Source of the DNA: an uncultured Eubacterium sp.
Lineage (GTDB): Bacteria; Bacillota; Clostridia; Lachnospirales; Lachnospiraceae
DNA length: 8,806 nt
Direction of reading: 5' to 3'
Assembly (NCBI GenBank): GCA_910586445.1
Contig: CAJUHV010000069.1
Coordinates: forward strand, 12,448 to 21,253
The first letter of the stretch is position 1, and every line of letters begins with the position of its first letter. The position numbers and the translations under genes were made by a program. This document shows positions 1 through 6,586 of this stretch, in pieces. A model generated the notes under the pieces. It was not told the DNA's origin. It ran no database searches and saw only the letters and a list, made by a program, of their open reading frames with translations.

Positions 1-651
1 ACAATAGCCGAAAGTATACGGGATACGGGACAGGCATCAGCGGATATGATCGTGCAGGGATTTGAAGAGATCGGCGTCCAGTTTTTAGACCGGGTTTTGA
101 AACGCAGGAACGGGCTGCCATGGACGATTTTGTATACACAGCGTACCTGTGTGAGGGAAATTACGCTTTCAGATTTGGATGAGTTATTTGAGCTGTACGA
201 CGGAGAAGGCATTACAGATTATACGGAGCCTCTGTATGAAAGGCAGGAAGAAGAGGAATATACAAAAAGCTATATTCAATACATGTATCATTATTTTGGA
301 TACGGCATGTGGATAATCCGGGAACGGAAAACAGGAAAACTGATCGGACGTGCAGGGATCGAGCATCACGAAGGGCATGACGGTGAGGTTTTAATGGAAC
401 TAGGCTACATTATAGGACGGCAGTACCAAAATCAGGGCTATGCAGCAGAGGTATGCCGTGCAGTTATAGAATATGCAGAGGATGAGCTGGAGATTGACCG
501 GCTGTACTGCTTTATTCATCCAGAAAATGCAGGCTCCATACATGTGGCACAAAAGCTCGGATTTTCTAGGATCGGCAGATATGCAGACGGCCGGGAGAAA
601 ATGATTTGTTTTTGTAAACAGTTAAATAAGCAGATGAAAATAAGTGAATAA
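1..651 (+). CDS. GNAT-family N-acetyltransferase, 5' end cut by window
   Basis: This is a probable acetyl-CoA-dependent N-acetyltransferase of the RimJ/RimL-like GNAT type; its substrate is unknown. The acetyl-CoA pyrophosphate-binding motif is seen as Q-x-x-G-Y-A (QYQNQGYAAE, about bases 421-450). The usual C-terminal GNAT signature follows, N-x-x-S with KLGF (about bases 526-564). The reading frame is open from base 1 with no stop, and the ATG at 46 has no convincing ribosome site, so the gene probably starts upstream. If ATG 46 were used the protein would have 201 residues. The GNAT fold seems to begin near VREITLSDLDELFELY (about base 154), so about 50 or more preceding residues belong to an N-terminal extension or extra domain that I cannot identify. 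The next gene begins 77 bases downstream. The family call is firm; the start and function are not. Confidence 0.8.
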   Translation, partial: TIAESIRDTGQASADMIVQGFEEIGVQFLDRVLKRRNGLPWTILYTQRTCVREITLSDLDELFELYDGEGITDYTEPLYERQEEEEYTKSYIQYMYHYFGYGMWIIRERKTGKLIGRAGIEHHEGHDGEVLMELGYIIGRQYQNQGYAAEVCRAVIEYAEDELEIDRLYCFIHPENAGSIHVAQKLGFSRIGRYADGREKMICFCKQLNKQMKISE

Positions 652-713
652 AAAAGCATATCTAAGCCTGCCCGTTCATATACTAAAATTAGGACAAAGC
701 GATTGAACAGACA

Positions 714-721
714 GGGAGGAG
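714..721 (+). promoter_or_regulatory. Ribosome binding site deciding the start of the membrane protein gene
   Basis: GGGAGGAG lies only about 1-2 bases before the ATG at 723 but 7 bases before the in-frame ATG at 729. The spacing favours 729 as the real start. Confidence 0.65.
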
Positions 722-728
722 AATGGAT

Positions 729-1103
729 ATGGACCAGACAGAAAAAGACACGACCAGTGCAATGCCGATCTTAATTGATCTTGTAGCGATGTATGTGATT
801 ACAGGCATACTGCTTGTAATACTTGCAGCTGTCATCAGCAGGATTGAACTGGCAGACGGGGTAGTCAGTATCGGAATTATAGCCACATATATTGTATCGT
901 GCTTTGCGGGCGGATTTTTTATTGGCAAAAAGAAGAAAAGAAAGAAATATCTGTGGGGCCTTTGTGTCGGGCTGTTTTATTTCGTAGTTTTGTTAATGGG
1001 AAATCTGGCTGTAAACCGGGGATTAAACGGACAATTGGTGCAGATGATGACTACGGCTGTGCTCTGTACTCTGTCAGGCATGGCAGGGGGAATGCTCAGC
1101 TGA
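729..1103 (+). CDS. Four-helix membrane protein, TIGR04086 family
   Basis: This is a small integral membrane protein of 124 residues from ATG 729 (126 from ATG 723). Hydropathy read by eye gives four membrane segments at about residues 15-35, 43-64, 73-93 and 101-121. A strongly basic loop (GKKKKRKKY, about 64-72) sits between helices 2 and 3 and is probably cytoplasmic. No catalytic motif is visible. Size, hydrophobicity and position directly before the SCIFF peptide gene match the TIGR04086 membrane family, which I recall in Clostridia near yajC, scfA/scfB and secD. The biochemical function is not known. The context suggests a role at the membrane linked to the Sec machinery or to handling of the modified peptide, which is inference only. 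No terminator follows, but scfA has its own candidate promoter. Confidence 0.75.
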   Translation: MDQTEKDTTSAMPILIDLVAMYVITGILLVILAAVISRIELADGVVSIGIIATYIVSCFAGGFFIGKKKKRKKYLWGLCVGLFYFVVLLMGNLAVNRGLNGQLVQMMTTAVLCTLSGMAGGMLS

Positions 1104-1134
1104 AGCGTGAAAAAGCAGGCTGCCAAAAAAAAAG

Positions 1135-1152
1135 CTTTTCTTATAAGAAAAG
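1135..1152. promoter_or_regulatory. Perfect 18-bp palindrome, candidate operator for scfA
   Basis: CTTTTCTTATAAGAAAAG equals its own reverse complement over all 18 bases. It covers the -35 position and half the spacer of the candidate scfA promoter, which suits a repressor site. It is preceded by a run of nine A (1125-1133). Read on the minus strand it would be a weak AT-rich hairpin followed by nine T, but no minus-strand gene needs it. The regulator is unknown. Confidence 0.45.
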
Positions 1153-1164
1153 ATATGTTATACT
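1136..1164 (+). promoter_or_regulatory. Candidate extended -10 promoter for scfA
   Basis: TGTTATACT at 1156-1164 is an extended -10 element (TG-n-TATACT, the hexamer matching five of six consensus bases). At 17-bp spacing the -35 position (TTTTCT, 1136-1141) is poor, as is usual for extended -10 promoters. The predicted start near 1171 gives a leader of about 58 bases before scfA. Confidence 0.5.
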
Positions 1165-1228
1165 ATAAGACGCGTAAATTGACAGCAGTACAAATTTTAA
1201 TAAAGTGACATGGAAAGGAGAATTGATC

Positions 1229-1372
1229 ATGAAGCACATTAAGACTTTAAATACGAAGAAACTGCAGAATACTGTAAAAAAAGGCGGCTGTGGAGAATGC
1301 CAGACATCATGCCAGTCAGCCTGCAAGACATCCTGCACAGTAGGAAACCAGACCTGCGAGCAGAATAAGTAA
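1229..1372 (+). CDS. scfA: SCIFF ranthipeptide precursor (six cysteines in forty-five)
   Basis: A 47-residue ribosomally made precursor that the neighbouring radical SAM enzyme is expected to convert into a thioether-crosslinked ranthipeptide. The sequence runs MKHIKTLNTKKLQ, then NTVKKGGCGECQ, TSCQSACKTSC and TVGNQTCEQNK. Its six cysteines are residues 21, 24, 28, 32, 36 and 43, the spacing that defines SCIFF. The N-terminal 20 residues are the leader; the Cys/Thr/Ser-rich part is the core. In characterised homologues (Tte1186a, CteA) the bond joins Cys32 sulfur to Thr37, and both residues occur at exactly these positions here. A good ribosome site (AAAGGAG, 1214-1220) lies 8 bases before the ATG. 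scfB follows after a hairpin-containing gap of 135 bases. No signal peptide or double-glycine cleavage site is obvious. Clostridial studies link these peptides to quorum sensing; the role here is inferred. Confidence 0.95.
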   Translation: MKHIKTLNTKKLQNTVKKGGCGECQTSCQSACKTSCTVGNQTCEQNK

Positions 1373-1405
1373 AATACGAATCATTTCTGATTTGGCAATC
1401 TCAAA

Positions 1406-1428
1406 GACCGTTCGCGCCGCGTGCGGTC
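1406..1428 (+). other. Strong hairpin between scfA and scfB, possible attenuator or leaky terminator
   Basis: The arms GACCGTtCGC (1406-1415) and GCGtGCGGTC (1419-1428) pair around the 3-base loop GCC, with one U-U mismatch and one G-U pair. The stem starts 33 bases after the scfA stop. The following sequence is only moderately T-rich (ATTTGTGCGTTTT), so full termination is unlikely. Partial termination or 3'-end stabilisation would give more peptide mRNA than enzyme mRNA; this role is inferred. Confidence 0.5.
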
Positions 1429-1473
1429 ATTTGTGCGTTTTATATATTCGTATCGTGCTATTTTTTACATGCA

Positions 1474-1486
1474 GCCCGGATCGGGC
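1474..1486 (+). other. GC hairpin just before the scfB ribosome site
   Basis: GCCCG-GAT-CGGGC is a perfect 5-bp stem with a 3-base loop, ending 6 bases before the scfB ribosome site. It could limit or shape ribosome access, though a stem this short may also be incidental. Confidence 0.3.
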
Positions 1487-1492
1487 GGTTAT

Positions 1493-1500
1493 AAGGAGGA
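1493..1500 (+). promoter_or_regulatory. Ribosome binding site deciding the scfB TTG start
   Basis: AAGGAGGA is nearly perfect for anti-Shine-Dalgarno pairing. It lies 7 bases before TTG 1508 and 4 before TTG 1505. No ATG or GTG start is available in frame at a suitable distance, so a TTG start is chosen. Confidence 0.75.
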
Positions 1501-1507
1501 TTTATTG

Positions 1508-2908
1508 TTGGATCAGCACAATCAACAAAATTATCAGATTCATCAATATAAAAATAACGGTTACTCGATTGTTTTGGACGTAAACAGCGGAGCAGTGCAT
1601 GTCGTAGATGATGTCGTCTATGATGTCCTTCCATTGTACGAAAGGCATACGGCGCAGGAAGCTGCGGCACTGCTGAATGAGAAGCATTCTGAGTCTGAGG
1701 TGTTCGAAGCATATGAAGAGATCACACAGCTGAAGCAGGCGGGGGATTTGTTTAGTCCCGATGCATATGAGGACTATTATACAGAGCACAGTGACCGGTT
1801 GAAAGACAGGTCTACTGTTGTAAAAGCTCTCTGCCTGCATATTGCGCATGACTGCAATCTGGCATGCCGGTACTGCTTTGCAGGGGAAGGCGAGTATCAT
1901 GGGCACCGTGAGCTGATGAGTTATGAAGTCGGCAGGGCAGCACTGGATTTTTTGATTGCAAATTCCGGCAGCCGCAGAAATCTGGAAGTGGATTTTTTTG
2001 GCGGTGAGCCTACGATGAATTTTCAAGTAGTAAAGGATCTGGTGGCGTATGGACGGAGCATGGAAAAAATCCACAATAAAAATTTCCGGTTTACGCTGAC
2101 GACAAACGGAGTACTGCTCAATGATGAAATCATAGAATTTGCCAATAAAGAGATGGCGAATGTAGTATTAAGTATAGACGGCCGGAAAGAAGTAAATGAC
2201 TATATGCGGCCGTTTCCAAATGGCACAGGCAGCTACGATCTTATTATTCCCAAATTTCAAAAATTTGCTGAAAGCAGGCATCAGGATAAATATTATGTCC
2301 GTGGTACCTTTACGCACCACAATCTGGATTTTTCCAAGGATGTACTGCATCTGGCGGACTTAGGGTTCAAGCAGATCTCGGTAGAGCCGGTTGTGGCACC
2401 GCAGTCCGAGGATTATGCAATCCGTGAGCAGGATCTGCCGAAACTGTATGAGCAGTATGATCAGCTGGCAGAAGAGATGATCCGCAGGGAAAAGGAAGGA
2501 AACGGATTTTGTTTCTTTCATTTTATGATTGATTTAGAAGGCGGGCCATGCGTGGCAAAACGGCTGTCCGGCTGCGGTTCGGGTACTGAATATCTGGCGG
2601 TGACGCCATGGGGAGATCTGTATCCGTGCCATCAGTTTGTCGGACAGGACGGATTTTTGATGGGAAATGTATTCGACGGTATCAAAAATACGGAAATCCG
2701 CGATACATTCAAAGGCTGTAATGTCTATGCCAAAGAATCATGCAGGGAATGTTTTGCAAGATTTTACTGCAGCGGAGGGTGTGCTGCAAATTCTTATAAT
2801 TTCCATGGGAATATTCTGGATGTGTATGACATTGGCTGCGCACTGCAGAAAAAACGTGTGGAGTGTGCAATCATGATTAAGGCGGCGTTAGCGCAGCAGG
2901 ATGACTGA
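1508..2908 (+). CDS. scfB: SCIFF radical SAM/SPASM peptide maturase (thioether-forming)
   Basis: This enzyme uses S-adenosylmethionine and [4Fe-4S] clusters to link a Cys sulfur to a Thr carbon in the ScfA peptide. From TTG 1508 it has 466 residues, close to family length. Residues about 9-83 form the N-terminal RiPP recognition element that holds the leader (from YQIHQY, GYSIVLDVNSGAVHVVDD, to the helical end). The radical SAM cluster motif is C116-NLA-C120-RY-C123, and the GGEP SAM-binding motif is at 165-168. The C-terminal SPASM/twitch region carries the auxiliary-cluster cysteines: C348, C356, C374 (YPC), C404, C412, C415, C421, C425 and C444. An upstream in-frame GTG at 1421 would give 495 residues, but it lies inside a hairpin and has no ribosome site. 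The enzyme stays in the cytoplasm. It is followed 61 bases later by secDF. Confidence 0.95.
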   Translation: MDQHNQQNYQIHQYKNNGYSIVLDVNSGAVHVVDDVVYDVLPLYERHTAQEAAALLNEKHSESEVFEAYEEITQLKQAGDLFSPDAYEDYYTEHSDRLKDRSTVVKALCLHIAHDCNLACRYCFAGEGEYHGHRELMSYEVGRAALDFLIANSGSRRNLEVDFFGGEPTMNFQVVKDLVAYGRSMEKIHNKNFRFTLTTNGVLLNDEIIEFANKEMANVVLSIDGRKEVNDYMRPFPNGTGSYDLIIPKFQKFAESRHQDKYYVRGTFTHHNLDFSKDVLHLADLGFKQISVEPVVAPQSEDYAIREQDLPKLYEQYDQLAEEMIRREKEGNGFCFFHFMIDLEGGPCVAKRLSGCGSGTEYLAVTPWGDLYPCHQFVGQDGFLMGNVFDGIKNTEIRDTFKGCNVYAKESCRECFARFYCSGGCAANSYNFHGNILDVYDIGCALQKKRVECAIMIKAALAQQDD

Positions 2909-2929
2909 GGCGGATAACAAAAGGCTGTC

Positions 2930-2935
2930 TATAAT
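2930..2935 (+). promoter_or_regulatory. Candidate -10 element for secDF
   Basis: A perfect TATAAT lies in the 61-base gap between scfB and secDF, with transcription expected to start near 2942. No good -35 is seen at 16-18 bp spacing, and the TG is one base off the extended -10 position, so activity is uncertain. Confidence 0.35.
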
Positions 2936-2969
2936 AGAAAACACATATATTTAAGGAAGGGATGAAACG

Positions 2970-5150
2970 ATGAAAAAAGGAAAAGGCGTTGCGATACTGT
3001 GCGTAGTGCTGACGTGTATTCTGGTATTGGGATATTATGCCTCCATTATTTTGTCACCGTCAGGGCGTGGTGAAAATCAAAACATCATTCTCGGTCTGGA
3101 CTTGGCAGGCGGTGTCAGCATTACGTATGAGATTATGGATAAAGACGCGACCGCAGAAGAGATCAGCGACACAATCTATAAGCTGCAGAAGCGTGTGGAA
3201 GGCTATAGTACAGAAGCAACGGTAGCAAAAGAAGGCAGTGACAGAATTACGGTTGCCATTCCGGGTGTGACAGAAGCGAATGATATTTTGGAAGATCTCG
3301 GTACGCCGGGTTCTTTAGAGTTTAAAGACCCAGATGGAAATGTCGTGCTGACAGGTGATGATGTAGCAGAAGCGCAGGCAGGCTCGATCAGCGACAGCGG
3401 AATGAACAAAGTAGTCGTAAACCTTACATTTACAGATGAGGCCGCAGAAACCTTTGCCGAGCTGACAGAAAAACACCTTGGACAGATCATTTCGATTGAA
3501 TACGACGGAGAGGTTATCAGCACTCCAAGTGTAAAGTCTAAGATTACAGGCGGACAGGCTTACATCGAAGGACTGGATTCTTTCCAGGAGGCAGAGACGC
3601 TGGCTTCACAGATCCGTATAGGCTCTCTTTCGCTGGAGCTTGAGGAGCTGACATCACAGGTTGTAGGCGCTTCACTGGGTGAAGAAGCCATTTCCACGGC
3701 TTTGACGGCAGCTGCAATCGGCCTTGCACTAATTATTGTATTTTTGATTGCTTTTTACTGGATTGCAGGCATTGCAACGACGCTTGGACTGCTTATTTAT
3801 TCTACAGCGGTTGTGGCAGTTATTTACCTGTTTGAAATCACACTGACACTGCCGGGTATCGCAGGTATTATATTAGGCATAGGCATGGCGGTGGATGCAA
3901 ACGTCGTGATCAATGCACGTATCAAAGAAGAACTGGCACTTGGAAAATCTACCGGATCGGCAATCAAGTCCGGTTATCAGAAAGCATTGTCAGCGATTAT
4001 TGACGGAAACGTAACCACCCTGATTGCTGCGGCAGTATTAGCAGTAAAAGGTTCTGGTACAGTAAAGGGATTTGCATATACGCTTGCAATCGGTATTGTG
4101 CTGTCTATGTTTACGGCACTGGTTGTAACGCGTTATTCTATGTATGCAATCCATGCAATTGGATTTAAGGATGTCAAATACTATGGCGCTGCAAAAGAAC
4201 GCAGGGTAATCGATTTTATATCGAAAAGACGCGTATTCTTTATCATCTCCATAGCAGTCATAGCAGCCGGGTTTATAGCAGAAGGCGTCAATTCCGCAGG
4301 CGGCAGGGGAGCATTTAATTACAGCCTGGAGTTTGTCGGAGGTACTTCCACTACGGTAGATCTCGGCAAAAATTATGAGCTGGAGCAGATTGATTCGGAA
4401 ATGGTTCCGCTGATCAACGAAGCTCTGGGCAGCTCAGAGGTGCAGGTACAGAAAATCGCAGACAGCACACAGGTGATTTTTAAGACACGCAGTCTGGAGC
4501 TTTCTGAACGTGAGGCATTTGCAGATGTATTTATAGAAAATTATTCGATTGAAGAATCTGCAATCTCTTATCAGAACGTCAGCGAGACGATCAGTAAGGA
4601 AATGACCTCGGATGCGATCTGGGCAGTTGTGATTGCTGTTGCACTGATGCTTATCTATATCTGGTTCAGGTTTAGTGATTTCAGCTTTGCTTCAAGTGCA
4701 ATTATTGCGCTGGTACATGATATCTTAGTCGTTATTACGTGCTACGCGCTGCTCAGGATCTCGGTAGGCTCTACGTTTATTGCGGTTATGCTTACAATAC
4801 TCGGATATTCAATCAATGATACAATCGTTACATTTGACCGTATCCGTGAAAATATGAAGTCCCGTCCTAAGGTGACACAGGCAGAGCTGACGGAAATTGC
4901 AAATAAGAGTATTACACAGACACTGTCACGTTCGATCAATACATCTTTGACGACGTTTGTAATGGTTCTGCTGCTGTATATACTCGGCGTTACTTCGATC
5001 AGGGATTTTGCGCTGCCGCTTATGGTAGGCGTAATCAGCGGTACGTATTCATCGATCTGCATAGCGACAGAACTGTGGTTTGAGATGAAGATCCGCCAGA
5101 AGTCTTCGAGTGAAGTGAAAAAGAAAAACAAGGCGAAAAAGCCTGCTTAG
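2970..5150 (+). CDS. secDF: Fused protein translocase subunit SecDF
   Basis: This membrane motor subunit works with SecYEG and uses the proton gradient to pull exported proteins out of the channel. It has 726 residues, with SecD and SecF joined in one chain. Helix 1 is at about 7-27, followed by the SecD start motif LGLDLAGGVS (41-50) and the large extracytoplasmic P1 region to about 235. SecD helices lie between about 240 and 392 and include GMAVDANVVIN with D309. The SecF half begins with helix 7 (about 418-438), then SLEFVGGT (452-459), a second extracytoplasmic domain, and helices 8-12 from about 547. It includes GYSINDTIVTFDRIREN with D617 and a FALPLMVG...GTYSS segment. D309 and D617 align with the proton-path aspartates known in Thermus SecDF (Asp340, Asp637). 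The C-terminal tail is lysine-rich. Ribosome site AAGGAAGG (2953-2960) supports ATG 2970. YajC, a usual partner, is not in the window. Confidence 0.97.
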   Translation: MKKGKGVAILCVVLTCILVLGYYASIILSPSGRGENQNIILGLDLAGGVSITYEIMDKDATAEEISDTIYKLQKRVEGYSTEATVAKEGSDRITVAIPGVTEANDILEDLGTPGSLEFKDPDGNVVLTGDDVAEAQAGSISDSGMNKVVVNLTFTDEAAETFAELTEKHLGQIISIEYDGEVISTPSVKSKITGGQAYIEGLDSFQEAETLASQIRIGSLSLELEELTSQVVGASLGEEAISTALTAAAIGLALIIVFLIAFYWIAGIATTLGLLIYSTAVVAVIYLFEITLTLPGIAGIILGIGMAVDANVVINARIKEELALGKSTGSAIKSGYQKALSAIIDGNVTTLIAAAVLAVKGSGTVKGFAYTLAIGIVLSMFTALVVTRYSMYAIHAIGFKDVKYYGAAKERRVIDFISKRRVFFIISIAVIAAGFIAEGVNSAGGRGAFNYSLEFVGGTSTTVDLGKNYELEQIDSEMVPLINEALGSSEVQVQKIADSTQVIFKTRSLELSEREAFADVFIENYSIEESAISYQNVSETISKEMTSDAIWAVVIAVALMLIYIWFRFSDFSFASSAIIALVHDILVVITCYALLRISVGSTFIAVMLTILGYSINDTIVTFDRIRENMKSRPKVTQAELTEIANKSITQTLSRSINTSLTTFVMVLLLYILGVTSIRDFALPLMVGVISGTYSSICIATELWFEMKIRQKSSSEVKKKNKAKKPA

Positions 5151-5160
5151 TTATGTAATT

Positions 5161-5201
5161 AGGCGGTACGGCCCCGATGACAAGGGCTGTACCGCCTTTT
5201 T
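5161..5201 (+). terminator. Rho-independent terminator after secDF
   Basis: A 14-bp stem (AGGCGGTACGGCCC, 5161-5174, with GGGCTGTACCGCCT, 5184-5197; one G-U pair) has a 9-base loop and is followed by T5 (5197-5201). It starts 10 bases after the secDF stop and cleanly separates the scf/sec block from glyA. Confidence 0.93.
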
Positions 5202-5221
5202 GACAGCTTTCACAATCGGTA

Positions 5222-5247
5222 TGCAAAATAAATCTGCCTATTTTGTA
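5222..5247. promoter_or_regulatory. Inverted repeat upstream of the glyA promoter, candidate operator
   Basis: TGCAAAATA (5222-5230) and TATTTTGTA (5239-5247) form 9-base arms with one non-Watson-Crick position, around an 8-base centre. The repeat ends one base before the -35 hexamer, a position suited to an activator or repressor. The regulator is unknown; it does not look like a PurR box. Confidence 0.4.
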
Positions 5248-5248
5248 C

Positions 5249-5277
5249 TTGAAAAACACATCCTGTCCATATATAAT
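5249..5277 (+). promoter_or_regulatory. Sigma-A type promoter for glyA-serS-SDR
   Basis: TTGAAA (5249-5254), exactly 17 bases, then a perfect TATAAT (5272-5277). It lies after the secDF terminator and about 68 bases before the glyA start. The predicted transcription start is near 5284. This is the strongest promoter in the window. Confidence 0.85.
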
Positions 5278-5299
5278 TAAGCCTGACAGGTACTGAAAA

Positions 5300-5313
5300 A
5301 TATTCCAGAATAT
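5300..5313. repeat. Short inverted repeat in the glyA leader
   Basis: ATATTC-CA-GAATAT is a perfect 6-base inverted repeat with a 2-base centre, just downstream of the predicted transcription start. It overlaps the ATG at 5312, an upstream start codon that is probably not used. It is AT-rich and may be incidental. Confidence 0.25.
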
Positions 5314-5325
5314 GAATCGGAAAAC

Positions 5326-5334
5326 AGAGAGGAG
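5326..5334 (+). promoter_or_regulatory. Ribosome binding site deciding the glyA start
   Basis: AGAGAGGAG lies 10 bases before ATG 5345 and downstream of the earlier in-frame ATG 5312, so translation starts at 5345. The spacing is slightly long. Confidence 0.7.
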
Positions 5335-5344
5335 CTTATTTGAT

Positions 5345-6586
5345 ATGTATACGTTTGAAGATATTCAATCCGTAGATCAGGAAGTAGCAGCTGCGATTAC
5401 TGCAGAGATGGACAGGCAGAACAGCCATATTGAGCTGATTGCATCTGAGAACTGGGTCAGCCCTGCAGTGATGTCGGCAATGGGCAGTGTGATGACAAAT
5501 AAATATGCAGAAGGATACCCGGGACACAGGTATTATGGCGGATGTGAGTGCGTGGATGTCGTAGAAGAGCTGGCCAGAGAGCGTGCAAAGCAGCTGTTTG
5601 GATGTGAATATGCCAATGTGCAGCCGCACTCCGGGGCACAGGCCAATATGGCAGTCCAGTTTGCCCTGCTGCAGCCGGGCGATACGGTTATGGGCATGAA
5701 TCTGGACCATGGCGGGCATCTGACACACGGCAGTCCAGTAAATTTTTCCGGCACATATTTTAATATTGTTCCTTATGGCGTCAATGACGAAGGATTTATA
5801 GATTATGACAAGCTGATGGAGACTGCAGAAGAATGCAGGCCAAAGATGATTATTGCAGGTGCCTCTGCATATGCCAGAACAATAGATTTTAAGAAATTCA
5901 GGGAGGCAGCAGATGCTGTCGGTGCGTATCTGATGGTAGATATGGCGCATATTGCAGGGCTTGTGGCTGCAGGACTGCATCCGTCGCCGGTTCCATATGC
6001 GGATGTCGTGACGACGACTACACATAAAACGCTGCGCGGGCCTAGGGGCGGCATGATTCTCTGCCGTGACGCGGAACTGGCAAAGAAGTATAAGTTTAAT
6101 AAATCAGTCTTCCCGGGCACACAGGGCGGCCCGCTTATGCATGTGATCGCAGCAAAGGCTGTCTGCTTTAAAGAAGCGCTTGACCCATCGTTTAAGGTAT
6201 ACCAGCAGAATATTATCGATAATGCACAGGCACTGTGCAGCGGGCTTTTAAGCCGCGGCGTTCAGATCGTATCCGGCGGCACGGACAACCACCTGATGCT
6301 GGTTGACCTGACAAGTGACGGACTGACCGGCAAAGAAGTAGAAGCAAGGCTGGATCTGGCTCATATTACGGCAAATAAAAATACGATTCCAAATGACCCG
6401 CAGAAGCCGACCGTTACCAGCGGCATCCGTCTTGGCACGCCTGCCGTTACTTCCAGAGGAATGAATACGCAGGATATGGATCAGATTGCAGAGGCGATTG
6501 CAATGATGATCAAGGAAGGAGAGGCAGCGGCAGACCGGGCACTTGCAATTACACAGGCACTGACTGCTAAATATCCTTTAAAATAA
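5345..6586 (+). CDS. glyA: Serine hydroxymethyltransferase
   Basis: This cytoplasmic pyridoxal-phosphate enzyme converts serine plus tetrahydrofolate to glycine plus 5,10-methylene-tetrahydrofolate, the main source of one-carbon units for purines, thymidylate and methionine. From ATG 5345 it has 413 residues, the normal bacterial length, and begins MYTFEDI. Seen motifs are HIELIASEN near the N-terminus, TNKYAEGYPG, RYYGGCE, NVQPHSGAQAN, and DHGGHLTHGSP. DMAHIAG follows with D199 and H202, then TTTTHKTLRGPRGG with the PLP-binding lysine K228. These match E. coli D200, H203 and K229 with an offset of one. The earlier ATG 5312 would add 11 residues and bypass the ribosome site. The gene has its own strong promoter, and serS follows 88 bases later without a terminator, so it is probably co-transcribed. 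No glycine riboswitch or T-box was recognised in the leader of about 60 bases. Confidence 0.97.
   Translation: MYTFEDIQSVDQEVAAAITAEMDRQNSHIELIASENWVSPAVMSAMGSVMTNKYAEGYPGHRYYGGCECVDVVEELARERAKQLFGCEYANVQPHSGAQANMAVQFALLQPGDTVMGMNLDHGGHLTHGSPVNFSGTYFNIVPYGVNDEGFIDYDKLMETAEECRPKMIIAGASAYARTIDFKKFREAADAVGAYLMVDMAHIAGLVAAGLHPSPVPYADVVTTTTHKTLRGPRGGMILCRDAELAKKYKFNKSVFPGTQGGPLMHVIAAKAVCFKEALDPSFKVYQQNIIDNAQALCSGLLSRGVQIVSGGTDNHLMLVDLTSDGLTGKEVEARLDLAHITANKNTIPNDPQKPTVTSGIRLGTPAVTSRGMNTQDMDQIAEAIAMMIKEGEAAADRALAITQALTAKYPLK

Noticed and set aside
679..684. TATACT as a -10 element for the TIGR04086-type gene
   Set aside because: No -35 match at 16-18 bp spacing (GCATAT at 17) and no extended TG, so the hexamer alone is too weak in AT-rich DNA.
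1082..1124. GGCAG...CTGCC arms after the membrane protein gene as a terminator
   Set aside because: The loop would be over 30 bases, and a run of A rather than T follows on the + strand.
899..1168. Overlapping + strand open frame of 89 codons inside and after the membrane protein gene
   Set aside because: It is in another frame of a well-supported hydrophobic protein, has no ribosome site, and its product looks random.
1179..1206. Perfect TTGACA (1179-1184) with TAAAGT 16 bp downstream as a second scfA promoter
   Set aside because: The -10 matches only four of six bases and transcription would start inside or right before the scfA ribosome site, leaving almost no leader.
1421..1507. GTG at 1421 as the start of scfB
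   Set aside because: It lies in a hairpin arm without a ribosome site, and the added residues are not expected for the family; the strong site at 1493-1500 points to TTG 1508.
5284..5344. Glycine or folate riboswitch upstream of glyA
   Set aside because: The leader is about 60 bases with only a 6-bp AT-rich inverted repeat, too short for the known aptamers.
5336..6025. Long minus-strand open frame opposite glyA
   Set aside because: It is the shadow of a clearly conserved glyA, and its translation is rich in Cys/His with no recognisable domain.
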